A DNA stretch of 64,000 nt from Ipomoea triloba (lineage: Eukaryota; Streptophyta; Magnoliopsida; Solanales; Convolvulaceae): the NCBI RefSeq assembly GCF_003576645.1, contig NC_044919.1:17790091-17854090 (forward strand). Direction: 5' to 3'. The translations under genes were made by a program, and so were the position numbers. Under the pieces are notes generated by a model. The model did no database searches. It saw nothing but the letters and a program-made list of their open reading frames with translations, and was not told the DNA's origin. Shown piece by piece: positions 34,928 to 46,843 of this stretch; position 1 is the stretch's first letter, and each line of letters opens with the position of its first letter.

Positions 34928-36809
34928 ATTTTAGTGTATAGGTTTAGTTTGATAGATATTGTTATGTAATTTTAGATCAAATTATTATATAATATAATGT
35001 TTTAATACTTTTAAAATTATTACTTGATTTGTTTATTTTATAATATATATAATTAATAAATACATGTGCATGGTAGGAACTCACGTGTGAATGTGTGATT
35101 ATTTGAATGACTATATATGACCCTAAAAGATCTAAGATTGTCATACAAATTACAAAGAAGACAATTCCAGTTAATGCTTTGATATTCAATGTCTATTAAT
35201 AAATGTCAAGGGCAAAGTGTCAATTATATGATCTCATGCATATATGTTAAATTGTTATTGAGGAAACCAGTTTTTTGTCAATACTCAATTGTATGTTGCT
35301 GCATCTAGAGTTAACAAACCCAAAGGTCTCAAAATTTGTATTTGCGGTGACTTTAGAAGAAATTGTACTTCAACTAATAATACAATTTATAACCAAGAAG
35401 TTTTAAATAATTTGTATTGAACTTTTAATTAAAAAAAAATATTTTAACTAATTACCCGGCCATCTTAAATAATATCAGTTCATATTTAAATTTCAAATAT
35501 CTATATGCATAAGTTTTTCATATCAAATCAACATAACTAGTAAATAACAAAAGTATATAAATGAATAAAGCTCATAACTTCTTTTTATACTAGTTTTTCA
35601 CGCGCATTGTGCGAATGAGATAATGCCAAATGTTTATTTTTAAATAAGTATTTCAAAGTTTATCAATACAAGATTATATAAGAGATGTTTATGCATATGT
35701 AATTGAATGTTGAATTTGTTTATTTAAATCATATCAGTAATTCAAAGTTTATGAATGCAAGATAATATATGAGATATCGATTATAATTGTCACTAAAATA
35801 AATGTTTGTAATTTTGTAAAAACATTACTATAAATACTTAGTCTAAAAATGATTATATAAATAAATGCTACTTTTTCTTTTGGAATTCTCTAAGTCTTTT
35901 TAATTCTCTTTCGGATAACATTATCATTGTCTTTATCTTAGCTTCAGTACTTGTTTTCTTTTTTTAATTTATTTATTGGTATTTGGTAATGTGTCATGTG
36001 CAATTGAGTTATTGTGGTAGTATAGAGGACAACGTCATGCAATGAGATTATGATGTAGGAAGTTGTAGAATTGTCTCGTTGTGTTTGTATATATGATTGA
36101 AATCTTAGTTATGCTATGAACTCTTGATCTTGCAAGCGCCTATTAATATTTGGTAGTGGTAGTTTTCCCCCTATATGTTTCATGTGTTGTGAGATGTGTG
36201 TCGTACATTCTCATGTGAAAGTATTGAAGAAAATATTAATATTTATTATATTTATAGAAGGTTAATGAATAGTACATTTTGTTCTAGTTTCATAACTTGT
36301 TTACTTGATAGTAACAACAATAATTTTGCAGGTAATCCAAATACTGATGCTGCAATATGTGCAGTTTGATCAACAATTTCTACATCCATTTTGCACATGT
36401 TTATTTTGAAGTTCATATTTTTGGAATTAGTATGAATGAGTGTAGTACTTGATTTTGTGTGTTGCGTTGTGTTGTGTTGTGTTGTGTGTGTGTGTGTTTT
36501 TTATTTTTTTTTGTAAATTGTTTTTGTTGATTTGATACTAATCTTGGAGTAGCCACTACTGCCTTTTCTTCACAATGCATGCAATTAATAGTTTGTCACT
36601 TTGTGCATAAACATTTTTAAACAGTACAATGGCTACATTCTATATAGCAATTATTTTTTTTTTGTCAAGATTGATGTTGATTTTGTCTTTAATCCAAGCA
36701 GGTTGATTGTAGAAATTGAATGAATTGTAAATTAAATTTATATTAGTTCTAATATAGCTAAAGAATACACAATAAGTATTTTACATACAAGATTAATGAA
36801 TGGTGCAAC
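34928..36809. other. No gene; AT-rich with small repeats
   Basis: I find no gene. A CTAGTTTTTCACGCGCATTG word at about 35590-35615 looks like a minus-strand Helitron 3' terminus. A (GTGTT)n/(GT)n microsatellite lies at 36461-36497. Confidence 0.45.
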
Positions 36810-37779
36810 TAGAGCTGTCAAAACGGGCCGGCCCGCCTCGGGTTGGTCCGAAAACTAGTCGACCGGACCCGTTTCCCACGGGTTGGGATTTGGCCAACCC
36901 AACCCGTGTAGGCCGGACTGACGGGCTAAACGGGCCAGCCCGTCAGCCCATTAATTTTTTGTTTTTTTTTTTTTTAAAGAATATTATTAAAATTGTTTTA
37001 TTTTGTATAAGTTAGGAATTGAAAACCCCTAACCTCTTAGTTAAGAACTAAGGCCATTTCCAACCAAGCACATTAAACCTTTTGAACAAACACCATGTAT
37101 GTTTATATATATACAGATTATACACACACATACACACATGTATATAATTCCATTTTAATTTTATAAATAAACTTTATATTAATATTTGTATAAAGATACA
37201 ATTAATTGTATTAATTAATACTAGTAATAAATTTAATATAAATAAATTAATAAATTTTATATTAATATTTATATAAAGATACAATTAATTGTATTCATGA
37301 ATACTAGTACTAAATTTAATATAAATAAATTAATATTAATATAAAGATACAATTAAATGTATTAATTAATACTTGTAATAAGTTTAATATAAATAAATTA
37401 TATATAATGCATGAATGATCTAAATAAATATATCCGTATATAAAAATGTTCAATAAAAGTCCTTTGCATAGTTGGATTTAATAGTGGTAAGTTATGTGAA
37501 AGGTCAAAAGTTTAAAACTTATTTGCAATAATATTTTGAAATATTAATACAATACCACATTTACACAATACATTTGAAGGTGGGGGGAGAGTTGGGGTGG
37601 GGGGTGGGAATATGGGTTAGTTAGACGGGCCCCGTCTAACCCATGGGCCAACCCGTATAACCCGGGTTATACGGTCCGGGCCGAATACGAGACGGGTTGA
37701 GATTTCTCTGACCTAATCCGTCCAAAAGCACGGGTAAACGGGCCCAACCCGACGGGTTGGGTCCGTTTTGATAGCTCTA
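36810..37779. mobile_element. hAT-like element with TAGAGCTRTCAAAACGG ends
   Basis: The terminal inverted repeats TAGAGCTGTCAAAACGGGCC and TAGAGCTATCAAAACGGACC are flanked by an 8-bp target repeat with one mismatch (GGTGCAAC at 36802-36809, GCTGCAAC at 37780-37787). Subterminal blocks rich in CGGGTTGG/CCAACCCG occur at both ends, and the 970-bp middle is AT-rich. No transposase is encoded, so it depends on a partner. Confidence 0.8.
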
Positions 37780-39034
37780 GCTGCAACTGTATCTTTTTTT
37801 TTTTTTTTTTCTTTGAAATTTCTTCATTTTATGAATTTGAAAGATTGATTATTAAGTAGTTTGGTTGGACCCAATAACTAGTAGTTGTTATTCAACCAGA
37901 CTCTGTGCCCATATAAACCTGTATTGATGGGATTCAAGGTACGCATTATGTAACACATACAGTTCACGGTACTCATACTCTTCAGTAGACACCAGTACAC
38001 TGTACACCATCTAGGGTTCTGAGTCAAGTATGAGACAAATATGGCTAATGGTCTACCGTTCAAGAGGCATCACATCAACTGTGGCTGGAGATCAACACTG
38101 CTTCCGCTTCCGCTATTACGAGGTCAGGTTTCTCGTAAACTATTCTGTATGGTTAGATTATTTATGTCTAACATTTGATTCTGGCAATGTTGTAGTCTCA
38201 GAATCTTTTCAATGCATCAAGCTAAGTGTGTCATAATGTTCTATTGCCCTACATTGACATTTTTAATAATGATGAGTCTTAAATCAATTTATTGGGCTAT
38301 TTGAATGTCTTCTTTATTCACAAATCCTAACTAAGTAGTTAATATGATTGGCTTCAAACTAATTTTTTTCCATGTTATTAACATAATACTTGGTAAATAA
38401 AGTTATAACACTATTTTGTAGTATAACTTTGATATCTAATTACAAGATAGTGTAAAAAGAAAACAATGAACAATGTATTGAATATAATTAATTAATAAAT
38501 TTGAAGGTAAGGAATCTTTGCATGGTAGAAAATATAGACAATATAACTAATGAAATTATCTCTTTTTAAAATTTTTTATATTGAAATTTTTTTGAATTAA
38601 GGCATTTTAGACATCGAATTATAAATTAAAGAAATGCATATGTATTATATTATTTTTGTTTGTTATAACTACTAATTTATTTAATTTAATAAGAGTAATA
38701 GAATGAGATACTTATTTTTGAATAATATACTCTAACATATTCGTAGTATTCAACAATTATGCCAACTTTGATTGCGTTGATGTTCGAACCTAATACCTTT
38801 CTTATAGAAATTAATGGGTAAGTTAAAAGTTAACGAAATATTAACGGAGAAGAGAATATTTTACAGAAAATTTAATTGATAATCATATTATTAAGGATAT
38901 ATTAAGAAATCTCAAAGAAAAATATAAATCTAAACAATCTGAACCATCCATTTGATTTAATAATTTGACCGGGCTAACGACTTTAGTTGGCTCTTTTTAG
39001 TAAACTAGATATGAAAATAATTTAAATATTTCAA
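37780..39034. other. No gene seen
   Basis: Short ORFs around 37880-38236 show no domain, and the rest is AT-rich. I cannot assign it. Confidence 0.45.
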
Positions 39035-39069
39035 ATTGTTAGCTCGTGCATCGCACGGGTATCATGCTA
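39035..39069 (+). mobile_element. Helitron 3' terminus
   Basis: CTCGTGCATCGCACGGG forms a CGTGC/GCACG hairpin, followed about 10 bases later by CTAG (39066-39069). That is the normal Helitron 3' end. The matching 5' end was not identified. Confidence 0.5.
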
Positions 39070-39093
39070 GTTATAATATAATAATCAAATCTA

Positions 39094-39130
39094 TCTATAC
39101 TATATATAAAAACAAAATCCTCACTTTAAG
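39094..39130 (+). mobile_element. Helitron 5' terminus-like sequence 1
   Basis: TCTATACTATATATAAAAAC then AAAATCC, preceded by A, fits the plant Helitron 5' consensus. Similar starts occur at 39815, 39992 and 40248, which suggests nested or serial insertions. Confidence 0.45.
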
Positions 39131-39197
39131 CTTCCCGCCCAAAACAGTCCCACAATATTTAGGATTCGATTATATCTTATTTTCCTATTTGTTGTAC

Positions 39198-39290
39198 AAT
39201 TCTACATTACAATTCCAATCGTACTACTATTCTACATTACAATTCCTATCGTACTACAATTCTACATTACAATTTCTATCATACTACAAT
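39198..39290. repeat. 30-bp minisatellite, three units
   Basis: CAATTCTACATTACAATTCC starts three units spaced exactly 30 bp (the word TCTACATTAC at 39201, 39231 and 39261), with a few substitutions. Confidence 0.8.
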
Positions 39291-40247
39291 TCAATCGTAA
39301 TAAGATACAACCTTATATAAATCCCTAATCCTATACTTTGAACTTTAAAAGAGAAACGCAGTGCAATTATTGCAGACCTCCCTATTGTCAAATTCTTTCA
39401 ATTCTACAAATCGAAAACAATTTTCTTCTTTCAATAATGGAGCCTGTTTTTGTCTTCAATTGATTCGTTGTTATTTGTCCAGGGAATATCAATGTTCCGC
39501 AGTCAACCAATGGAATGCCTACCCCATGACTCCCAGGTAACGTTTCCAAACAGCTTGATTTTATAATACCATTCCTGCAAAAGAAAAAATAGCATAGAGT
39601 AATGATAAATATATACTTATAAACAATTTTAGTATTAGTTATTACAAACTAATATATAATTTACATAATAATTAAATATAGAGTTATATTATTATAAACT
39701 CAATAATTTTGTAAAAGAATGTAGTGTTATTACTTTATTTGATGGTATAGTTAGTGCAACGAAAAGAACATGTGATATACCAAACATATGTTGGTACGGG
39801 ATCATTCGAAAACATCTATACTATATATATAAGTAATATCCTCCTATTTCATTTTTTCGCTAAAATTTTTGTAGTCAATTAATTAAATATTTTATTGGTC
39901 AAATAAATAATAAAGCTTATTTGATAAGAAAATGTAAAATGAAAATTAACTAATATCTATTAATTGGTAATATTATTTCTATATTCATGTATCAATACTA
40001 TTAATAAAAGTAAAATCATCCCCTTCAAATTTCCCGCACAAAATAATATTATTAATTAATTGGTAAAAAAATTAATCATGTTTTATTGGCAACAAAATTT
40101 TATTTACCAAATTCTCATAATAATTATACCATTATAATTGTGAGAATAATGAAAACAAAATCTGCTTAATTTTATAAAAAAAAAATAATTTATTAATTAT
40201 TATTTACACCAATAATAATAATTCAACTAATTATCTATACTTCAATA

Positions 40248-41286
40248 TCTATACTACTATCAATAAAAATAAAATTATCCTTTGTGAAATCCCCGCCCAA
40301 ACAATTGTAATAGTAAAGATAAAATGGAAAAGAAAACTGATTTTACTAATTGATTGAAAATATAAAAAGATCCTAATAGAAAAGGAAACATAAATAATTA
40401 CGCAAATTAGAAAAGGGAAAGGATATTACTAACTGACTGAAAATTATTTAAAAATATTAAAAAATTTATTACACTTTTCTTTTGAAAACTTTAAATTGTT
40501 TAAACTTTAAAAAAAATTAACTAAACATGGGATGTTAGATTTTTTATAATAATTAAAATTAATTCATTTACATATGGAAGAAGAAAGAAACTAAATGCGA
40601 TATGGTGAAAATGAATATACTTAAGGTATAAAAATATAATTGCACATATATTAGTGTAATATCTGTTCATAATTACTTTCTCAACCTACTGAAGCACAAA
40701 AAGTCAACATTGCCTCCACTGAGACTCAAACTCACTCCTTCCCTTTCCATATGGGAGTGCAACCGGGTGCCATTAGACCACAAGGTCTTGAAATTATGGT
40801 AATTAAGCTAAACATTGATCCTTGAATTTATTTTTAAAATAAGTATAATTAAATTATTTCTCATTTTTCCATATTTATTTTAGTAATAATATAATTCCAT
40901 AAGTCATATTACATATCGATCTTTTTAAGATAATTGTTGACAAACAAGTCATATATTATTCAATTAATTGAGTAATACTTTTGCACTAATCTTATAATCA
41001 AATAAATGTATACATTCAATATTAGAATCTTTTTATAATTTCATCTTTATTTTTATTACCTAAACTAGTATTTTCGCCCGTGCGTTGCACAGATTGGATT
41101 TGTTATAATATGTTAAGAGTATTTGGATCGATATACAATTATATAAATTTATTTGATTATAAGATTAGTGCAACGCACGGGCGAATTTATACAATCAAAT
41201 AAATTTATATAATTGTATATCGATCCAAATACTCTTAACATATTATAACAAATCCAATCCGTGCAACGCACGGGCGAAAATACTAG
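40248..41286 (+). mobile_element. Candidate non-autonomous Helitron
   Basis: The 5' start TCTATACTACTATCAATAAA (40248) is paired with a 3' end CCGTGCAACGCACGG hairpin followed by CTAG (41283-41286). There is no Rep/helicase. A SINE copy lies inside at about 40672-40800. The pairing is inferred from order and orientation, and the starts at 39815 or 39992 could be the true partner. Confidence 0.45.
40672..40800 (-). mobile_element. SINE copy, minus strand
   Basis: The minus strand reads TGTGGTCTAATGGCACC (box A-like), GAGTTTGAGTCTCAG (box B-like) and TGTGCTTCAGTAGGTTGAG, the same 3' part as the SINE at 34261. The tail is lost. Confidence 0.6.
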
Positions 41287-41288
41287 TT
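41063..41288. repeat. 96-bp inverted repeat of a Helitron end
   Basis: Arms 41063-41158 and 41193-41288 are inverted copies with one mismatch seen, around a 34-bp loop. Each arm ends in AACTAGTATTTTCGCCCGTG, the complement of a Helitron 3' terminus. The loop holds a third GTGCAACGCACGGGCGAA word. Confidence 0.8.
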
Positions 41289-41797
41289 ATTATAATAACT
41301 AATTAACCAAAGAATATAAATCAAAAACCAAAAGCCACAAATTAATCTAAACATAAAATCATTAGCAAAAACATAGCTCTTGAGGCCACTGTTGCGTGAT
41401 ATCTAAGATTCTATGTAAAAGAGGGCTCTAACCTCGAATTGTATGCCACTGATATTTGTAACGGAGGCTAGAGCCGTACAATTCACGCAACATTCCTTCC
41501 ACACAACACTTACCTTGTTTCAAACCAAGTAAAGGTCATGGTTAAACTTGGTCAAACTCATAAACCTGGTCAATATGTCTTTTCAATATTCTTAACCTGA
41601 AGTCCAACTTAATTATAGTCTAGCCAGAGATTCTCTTTGTAAAATTATTGAATAGACTAGAACATCCTTGTTATTTCAAGGCGATGGATCCTCTATTGAA
41701 CGCACACATTTCTCCATACAATACTAAACTAGGCCACTAAGTACACTTATAGTCACATAAAGAACAAAAGATGCATACTTGCAAAAACTAGTCCACC
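41289..41797. other. No gene; target sequence of E3
   Basis: With E3 removed, this stretch continues into 58616. No coding sequence is visible and the repeat family is unknown. Confidence 0.4.
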
Positions 41798-41802
41798 ATA
41801 TG

Positions 41803-43051
41803 TGATAAGCACCAAGAATAGCGCAAGGGGTCTTTATTAGATTAAAAGCGCATCGTTTTGACATCCAATTACAACAATTGCATGCATTTCAGCTCAAATG
41901 CGATCAATTTTCTTCTAACAACATTTCCAGAAAGAGTTTTGAAGTATTTCACAGGTTGAAGCGGGATTTGAAGCTAAAATGGAGCAAAAGACGAACAAGT
42001 CAACATGCAGTAACGCCCCACGCAGCCTCACACGCGTGTGGCTGGGCGTGGAATTATTCCAGAGAGCCACCACGCCACTCACACGCGTGTGAGCAAGCGT
42101 GGTCGGGCCAAGGGCTATTTTGGGAAATTTTTTCCCTTTCTTTGTCACCTATATAAATCCCTTTTTGCCCAAAACCTAAAGGGGGGAGGATAGATCAGAA
42201 AATTGATAGAATAGGATAGATAGATCTAGAGGGTTTTCTCCCCTCTTGGGAGAAAATTCCTTCCGTTCATAGTTAGTATAGATCAAGGGCAAGAAGGAAG
42301 ATTGGGATTCAAGATCAAGGTTGTACGATCCCCTTTTTCAAGGGGTGGTAACCATTCTCTTCAATTTCTAATTCAATACTTGTTTCTTTGAATTTCCTTT
42401 TCCTTTTCTTATTTCTTAGTATGCTAGAGTAGATTAGATAGGGGATTGGTGGCCCCATGGTAGATCTATGTGGATGTTTAATATTATTGCTTTGATTTGT
42501 GAATTGCTTGCTTGGTGGATGTTGAACTTGTGTGGATGATGTTCTTTAAGCTTTGTGCCTTTTGTGGCCACATTAGGTAGCAAACCCAAAGGAAGTGAGT
42601 GTGCGCGCGATAGCGGCCACCCACGAGTCTCACTCACCCACATCTCCACTCTTAGTCCGAAAGGACAAGACCCGAGAGGAGTGGTAGACAAGGTGTTCGA
42701 TGAAATGCCCCAACCGAATGAGGATGTGGGAGTCCAAAGTGTGACGCCACTTGGTAGTGTGCCATGAACTCCCTAGTCTATTCTACAATTTGCACTCGCA
42801 AAACCAACCAAAGATAAACCACATGGAAAAGCTAAAGCCCCAATCTCCACTTTACTTTTCTTTACTTTACACAACTTTTATCAACATTACCCTCTTACCA
42901 ATGAATCCAACTCCTAGCCATTCCCGTAACTCTTTTCCTTCAACCTCCTAGATGCCAACACACCAATTCGGTTCCCATTCGCCTCCCACATGGAGTCTTG
43001 ACTCTTCGTTTTACCACCTTCACCCTCACACTCATCATATACACAACATCA
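41803..43051 (+). mobile_element. E3 5' LTR
   Basis: It starts TGATAAGCACCAAG and ends CACAACATCA. It carries CACACGCGTGTG (42029-42040) and CTCACACGCGTGTGAG (42078-42093), then the TATA box CTATATAAAT (42150-42159). Confidence 0.9.
42014..42159 (+). promoter_or_regulatory. E3 LTR promoter: CGCG cassette plus TATA
   Basis: Two ACGCGT-centred palindromes, each inside a CACGC...GCGTGG frame, lie about 57-120 bp upstream of CTATATAAAT. The same block is in the 3' LTR (about 57556-57700). Confidence 0.6.
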
Positions 43052-43054
43052 AAA

Positions 43055-43072
43055 TGGCGTCGTTGCCGGGGA
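43055..43072 (+). other. E3 primer-binding site
   Basis: TGGCGTCGTTGCCGGGGA, one C-to-T change from the E1 site, three bases after the LTR. Confidence 0.8.
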
Positions 43073-43304
43073 TGGCAAACGGTTTCGAATAGTGTTGACA
43101 TCTTAGAAGTAGAATTTTAAGAGTTCTTGAATTGCTTTCTTTTTGTTTATTTTATTTTATTTACTTACTTTTGTTCCTTGTTTAAGAAAGTGAGCTTAAG
43201 TTGCCTTGTATATCTTGTGCTCACTTCCAACTACTTTTAGTTGCAAATATTGTTGTTGGCTAAGCTATTGTGCAGGAAATTCTTGTTGAAATTCATTTGT
43301 AAGC

Positions 43305-44651
43305 TTGCCAAAGAGTACTAAAATGAATCCCCATGATCACCCACATCATGGAGGACAATCCTATAGAAATCCTCTACCCCAACCATATCCCTATTACCCC
43401 CATTCCACCTATACTTACCCTCCACCAACGTACCATTACCCATTTCCACACCACCATTTACCACCTCTCTATCCATATCCATTCCATACACCCAATCATC
43501 ACCCATATCCATATGAAACACCACCTCCACCTTTCCAAGAAAATTACCCTTCACAATACTCCAATCATCAAAATGACTCGTTAAGCTCCAAAGAAATATC
43601 CCAAAACATAGAGAGTAAGCTTGTGCAAATGATGAAACAACTCGACCCAAGCTATACTCATGAGTCAAATTCATTCCCCAATTCCCACCTAAACACCTAC
43701 TACCCACCTCCATCACAAATTCACAAAGAAAACAATACTACCTATTCCTTTGAAACACCACCCTCTTTCCTATATAATACCCATACCAATCCTTGTGATT
43801 ATACCCCACCGGCCACCGATGAAATTGAAATCCTAAAAGCAAAAATTGATGAATTCACGAGGATGGCCAAGGAGGATACGGCTAAACTAAAAGTCGAGAT
43901 CATGAGCGAACTAAAGGACTATCTCGCTACCCTCCGGGAGGAAGGACTTCCATTAAAAGAGGTCGAAACGAAGATGTTATCCATGATGGAGGAGCTCATG
44001 AAAATGAATGAGTCCCGAGCTAACTCCACTACCGTAGATGACATCTCCACTTTGGAATCCCATCCAAGGATTGTACAAGAGGTCGAAAACGCGCAAAATG
44101 CTAGGAAAGAGGAGAATGTTGAAGAGAAAATAGATTGTTATGCCCCGGTGCTTGAAGAAGTTCCAATTTTCGAATTGGAAAATCAAAAGGAGGTAGAGAT
44201 GGAGAGTGAGGATGATGACATTGAAACGGTATGGGAAGATGAAGAGCTAAAATACGGTAAAATTTCTAATCTTTCTTGTGCTCCTATTGCAAACACCCTT
44301 GACACTTGTGTGGATGACTCCCTTTGCATTAATATTTCCATTACATGTGATTATGATTGCTTTAAATTTCAGGAGGATGATTCCATGAAAAATTTTGATA
44401 AATTGATTAATGATTGTAAGGATTCCCTTTTGTTTAAATATGAGTATGATTGCTTTAACTTTTTAGAAGATGAATCCTTTGTCTTGGGTGAGAGTGAGTT
44501 AGTGAGTGAAAGGGATGATGCTTCATTCTATTCGTGTGAGAGTGTGAGTGATTTTTCTAACCCAATAGAGTGGAGTGATGAAGAAAAGGAGTGTGAGGAA
44601 GAGATAGTGGGAAATGATAGGTCTTTCACGTTTGATCTTATGAAAAGAGTT
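43305..44651 (+). pseudogene. E3 ORF1, Gag-derived, split by Cassandra
   Basis: There are 449 open codons up to the insertion; starts at 43305 or 43323 (MNPHDHPHHGG) are possible. The first 100 residues are extremely rich in Pro, Tyr and His (PYPYYPHSTYTYPPPTYHYP). A predicted coiled coil follows (EIEILKAKIDEFTRMAKED, then VETKMLSMMEELMKM), then an acidic C-terminal half with CDYDCFKFQEDDS-like words. No capsid, zinc knuckle or protease motif is seen. It resembles the linker and coiled-coil region upstream of protease in E1. The Cassandra insertion at 44652 ends it. The frame continues at 45442 with a TGA (45469-45471), then open to TAG at 45646-45648, just before the twin hairpin. Confidence 0.65.
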
Positions 44652-45436
44652 TGTTAGGCGTCGGCAAGGTTGACCGAGTTCAGCCCCTACTCGATTCGAG
44701 ACGTGGCGCTGTGGCTTACCATGGAGGGATGTGGTTAAATGGTTAATGTCCACCTACCTATCACCAATTGGTTTTAAGTAGGATATGGCAACCAGATAGC
44801 CAAAGAACTCTAGGGTTAAGCGTGCTTGACTTCCGGCAGTCACGGGATGGGTGACCCCCTGGGAAGTAAGCATAGTGCAGCGCTGAGATCCATCAATTGG
44901 TATTAGAGCCGAGGTCATGGGTTTGAATCGATGGCGAGGCGAAAGCCGAGTCCAGTCCCAGGTGGGATGTGGGCGTAGGTCAGGCGGACCGAGTCAGGCA
45001 TGCTGCATAGCTGGGCTTGGTGATCAAAGGTTGATGCAAGTGCTGGGAGGGGGATTGTTGGGCGTCGGCAAGGTTGGCCGAGTTCAGCCCCTGCTCGATT
45101 CTGTATTAGAGCCGAGGTCACGGGTTCGAATCGATGGCGAGGCGAAAGCCGAGTCCAGTCCCAGGTGGGATGTGGGCGTAGGTCAGGCGGACCGAGTCAA
45201 GCATGCTGCATAGCTGGGCTTGGTGATCAAAGGTTGATGCAAGTGCTGGGAGGGGGATTGTTGGGCGTCGGCAAGGTTGGCCGAGTTCAGCCCCTGCTCG
45301 ATTCGAGACGTGGTGTTGTGGCTTACCATGGAGGGATGTGGTTAAATGGTTAATGTCCACCTACCTATCACAACTCTGTGGTTAAGCGTGCTTGACTTCC
45401 GGCAGTCACGGGATGGGTGACCCCCTGGGAAGTAAA
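44652..45436 (+). mobile_element. Cassandra TRIM with 5S rRNA-like LTRs
   Basis: The 5' LTR is 44652-44895 (244 bp, TGTTAGGCG...CATCA). The primer site TTGGTATTAGAGCC (44898-44911) is of the initiator-Met type. A 203-bp block (internal domain plus the first 46 bp of an LTR, 45056-45101) is tandemly duplicated. The 3' LTR, 45259-45436, has an internal and a terminal deletion. The TSD is GAGTT (44647-44651 and 45437-45441). The 5S-like part at 44801-44868 reads GTTAAGCGTGCTTGAC and GGATGGGTGACCCCCTGGGA and carries the Pol III internal control region known from this family. No protein is encoded. Confidence 0.9.
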
Positions 45437-45441
45437 GAGTT

Positions 45442-45648
45442 GACTACACTCGAGATAGAGGAATGGAGTGAGGAGATGGGGGAAAAGAGAAAAAGGAAGT
45501 AAACACCATCCTAGAAGAGTTAAGGAAGGTGTTTAATGTTAATCCTTTATTCTTATGGGTATTTAAGAATGTTTCACACCTTGGGATTGAAGCTAAGGTT
45601 CACGGGACGCTTGGTCGGGTCCCGAAGTCTGTGTGCCTTGAAGGATAG
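45442..45648 (+). pseudogene. E3 ORF1 C-terminal remainder
   Basis: It is in frame with ORF1 once Cassandra and one TSD are discounted. An in-frame TGA (45469-45471) interrupts it. The end is rich in charged residues and closes at TAG 45646-45648, about 10 bases before the twin hairpin, as in E2. Confidence 0.5.
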
Positions 45649-45657
45649 GCCACACCA

Positions 45658-45708
45658 CGTCTGGCCAGGAGACGTAAAACCATGGCGCACTTGGGAGGCA
45701 GTCCCAAT
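45658..45708 (+). promoter_or_regulatory. Twin-hairpin motif after E3 ORF1
   Basis: CGTCT-GGCCAGG-AGACG, then TAAAACCATGGCGCAC, then TTGGGA-GGCAG-TCCCAA. Both stems are perfect, with sequences different from the copy at 55782. Confidence 0.65.
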
Positions 45709-45904
45709 GTTATCCTACTTTTTTCTTTAAAATTCTCTTGTTTTATGTAGTATGTTTTACTTAGTTTTATTTCAATAATGTTTCTATAATCTCGGTTGAG
45801 CTAACAAATACAGACTAAACACCCGAGAGTTATAAGTTGCCCGCAATCAATTGACAAACATCATCACTAGCAAAAGGAGAAAGGGAAACCAAGGTAAACT
45901 TTGC

Positions 45905-46097
45905 ACAGCACGTCTCCACGCCACCACCACGCGTGTGGATAGGCGTGGAAAACTTCCAGAGGGCCGCCACGCCGCTCACACGCGTGTGAGCAGGCGTAGG
46001 AATAAACCAGAGAGCTCCCACGCCTACCACCACGCGTGGTAGCGTGCGTGGACGGGCACCAGATTTTTCGCGGATTTTCGCGCGAAGTGGTTTAAAA
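45905..46097 (+). promoter_or_regulatory. Internal promoter candidate for E3 ORF2
   Basis: Three ACGCGT palindromes (about 45927-45938, CTCACACGCGTGTGAG at 45975-45990, ACCACGCGTGGT at 46029-46040) precede GGTTTAAAACCC (TTTAAAA at 46091). The block copies the LTR promoter layout. About 125 bp later comes a splice donor, then the intron and ORF2. Confidence 0.5.
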
Positions 46098-46222
46098 CCC
46101 TTTCTTTGCTTCATTTCTTCCCCACCACGAGCAAGAACTCTCCCAAGCTGAAAATATACACTTTCTAAGCATTTCCTTCCAAGTCTCTCAACTTTTCTCA
46201 AAGATTCTAAGTCATTTCTAAG

Positions 46223-46838
46223 GTATGAACATACTCTTCTTTGCTATCTACTTGTTTAATGAAGAACTTGTTATATTTTTGAAGAATATCTCCATGGGTT
46301 TTTCTTGTATGATATTTTTTTTTGAGATATATTGTTATGAGATGACTTGATAGACTTGTATTGAGCCTACATTGCTTCTATAGACTAGAAATTTCATGTT
46401 TTAACATCTCTTTGTGACTAGATCTTGAAATTGCTTGATTTGGGTATTCTCTTGTCATGATGAGATCCTTGTTGATATAGTGAGCATGGTGGGTAAAGTT
46501 TGCAACTTTCCTACTCTATAGGCACCCCATTGCTATATTCTACTAGTTAGTTGGTCCAATTTTAACTTTCATGTTGCTTCCATTTTTCAACCTTGAGCTA
46601 GTCTAGAGGTAGAAGATGAAGTTGACCATATGTTGACCTTTTGACTATGAAATGAGTATGTAATGGTATGAGCTAGTTCTTGCATGTATAGGATAGAATT
46701 GTTGATGGATATCAAAATGATTGTTGCATGCACTGAATTCTTATGATTTTTCTTTAGATATGTGCAATATTGTTCATAATCAATATTTAAGATTGTCAAG
46801 TGTTTTTCCTTGTGTTGCTTTGGTTACCTATGTTATAG
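46223..46838 (+). other. Putative 5'UTR intron of E3 ORF2
   Basis: Donor TTCTAAG|GTATGA and acceptor GTTATAG|GAAAGATG, 616 bp, AT-rich. The acceptor lies five bases before the ORF2 ATG. E1 has a matching candidate of 662 bp. Confidence 0.5.
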
Positions 46839-46843
46839 GAAAG

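Noticed and set aside
43333..43716. ORFs in other frames over E3 ORF1
   Set aside because: His/Pro-rich low-complexity DNA opens several frames. The frame from 43305 is the only one that continues through the coiled coil and acidic part.
44801..44868. 5S rRNA gene
   Set aside because: Only the internal-control-region half resembles 5S rRNA. It lies within a Cassandra LTR and also appears in the solo LTR at 30820.
44915..45360. ORFs of 60-98 codons on both strands
   Set aside because: All lie in the Cassandra internal repeat, which encodes no protein in this family.
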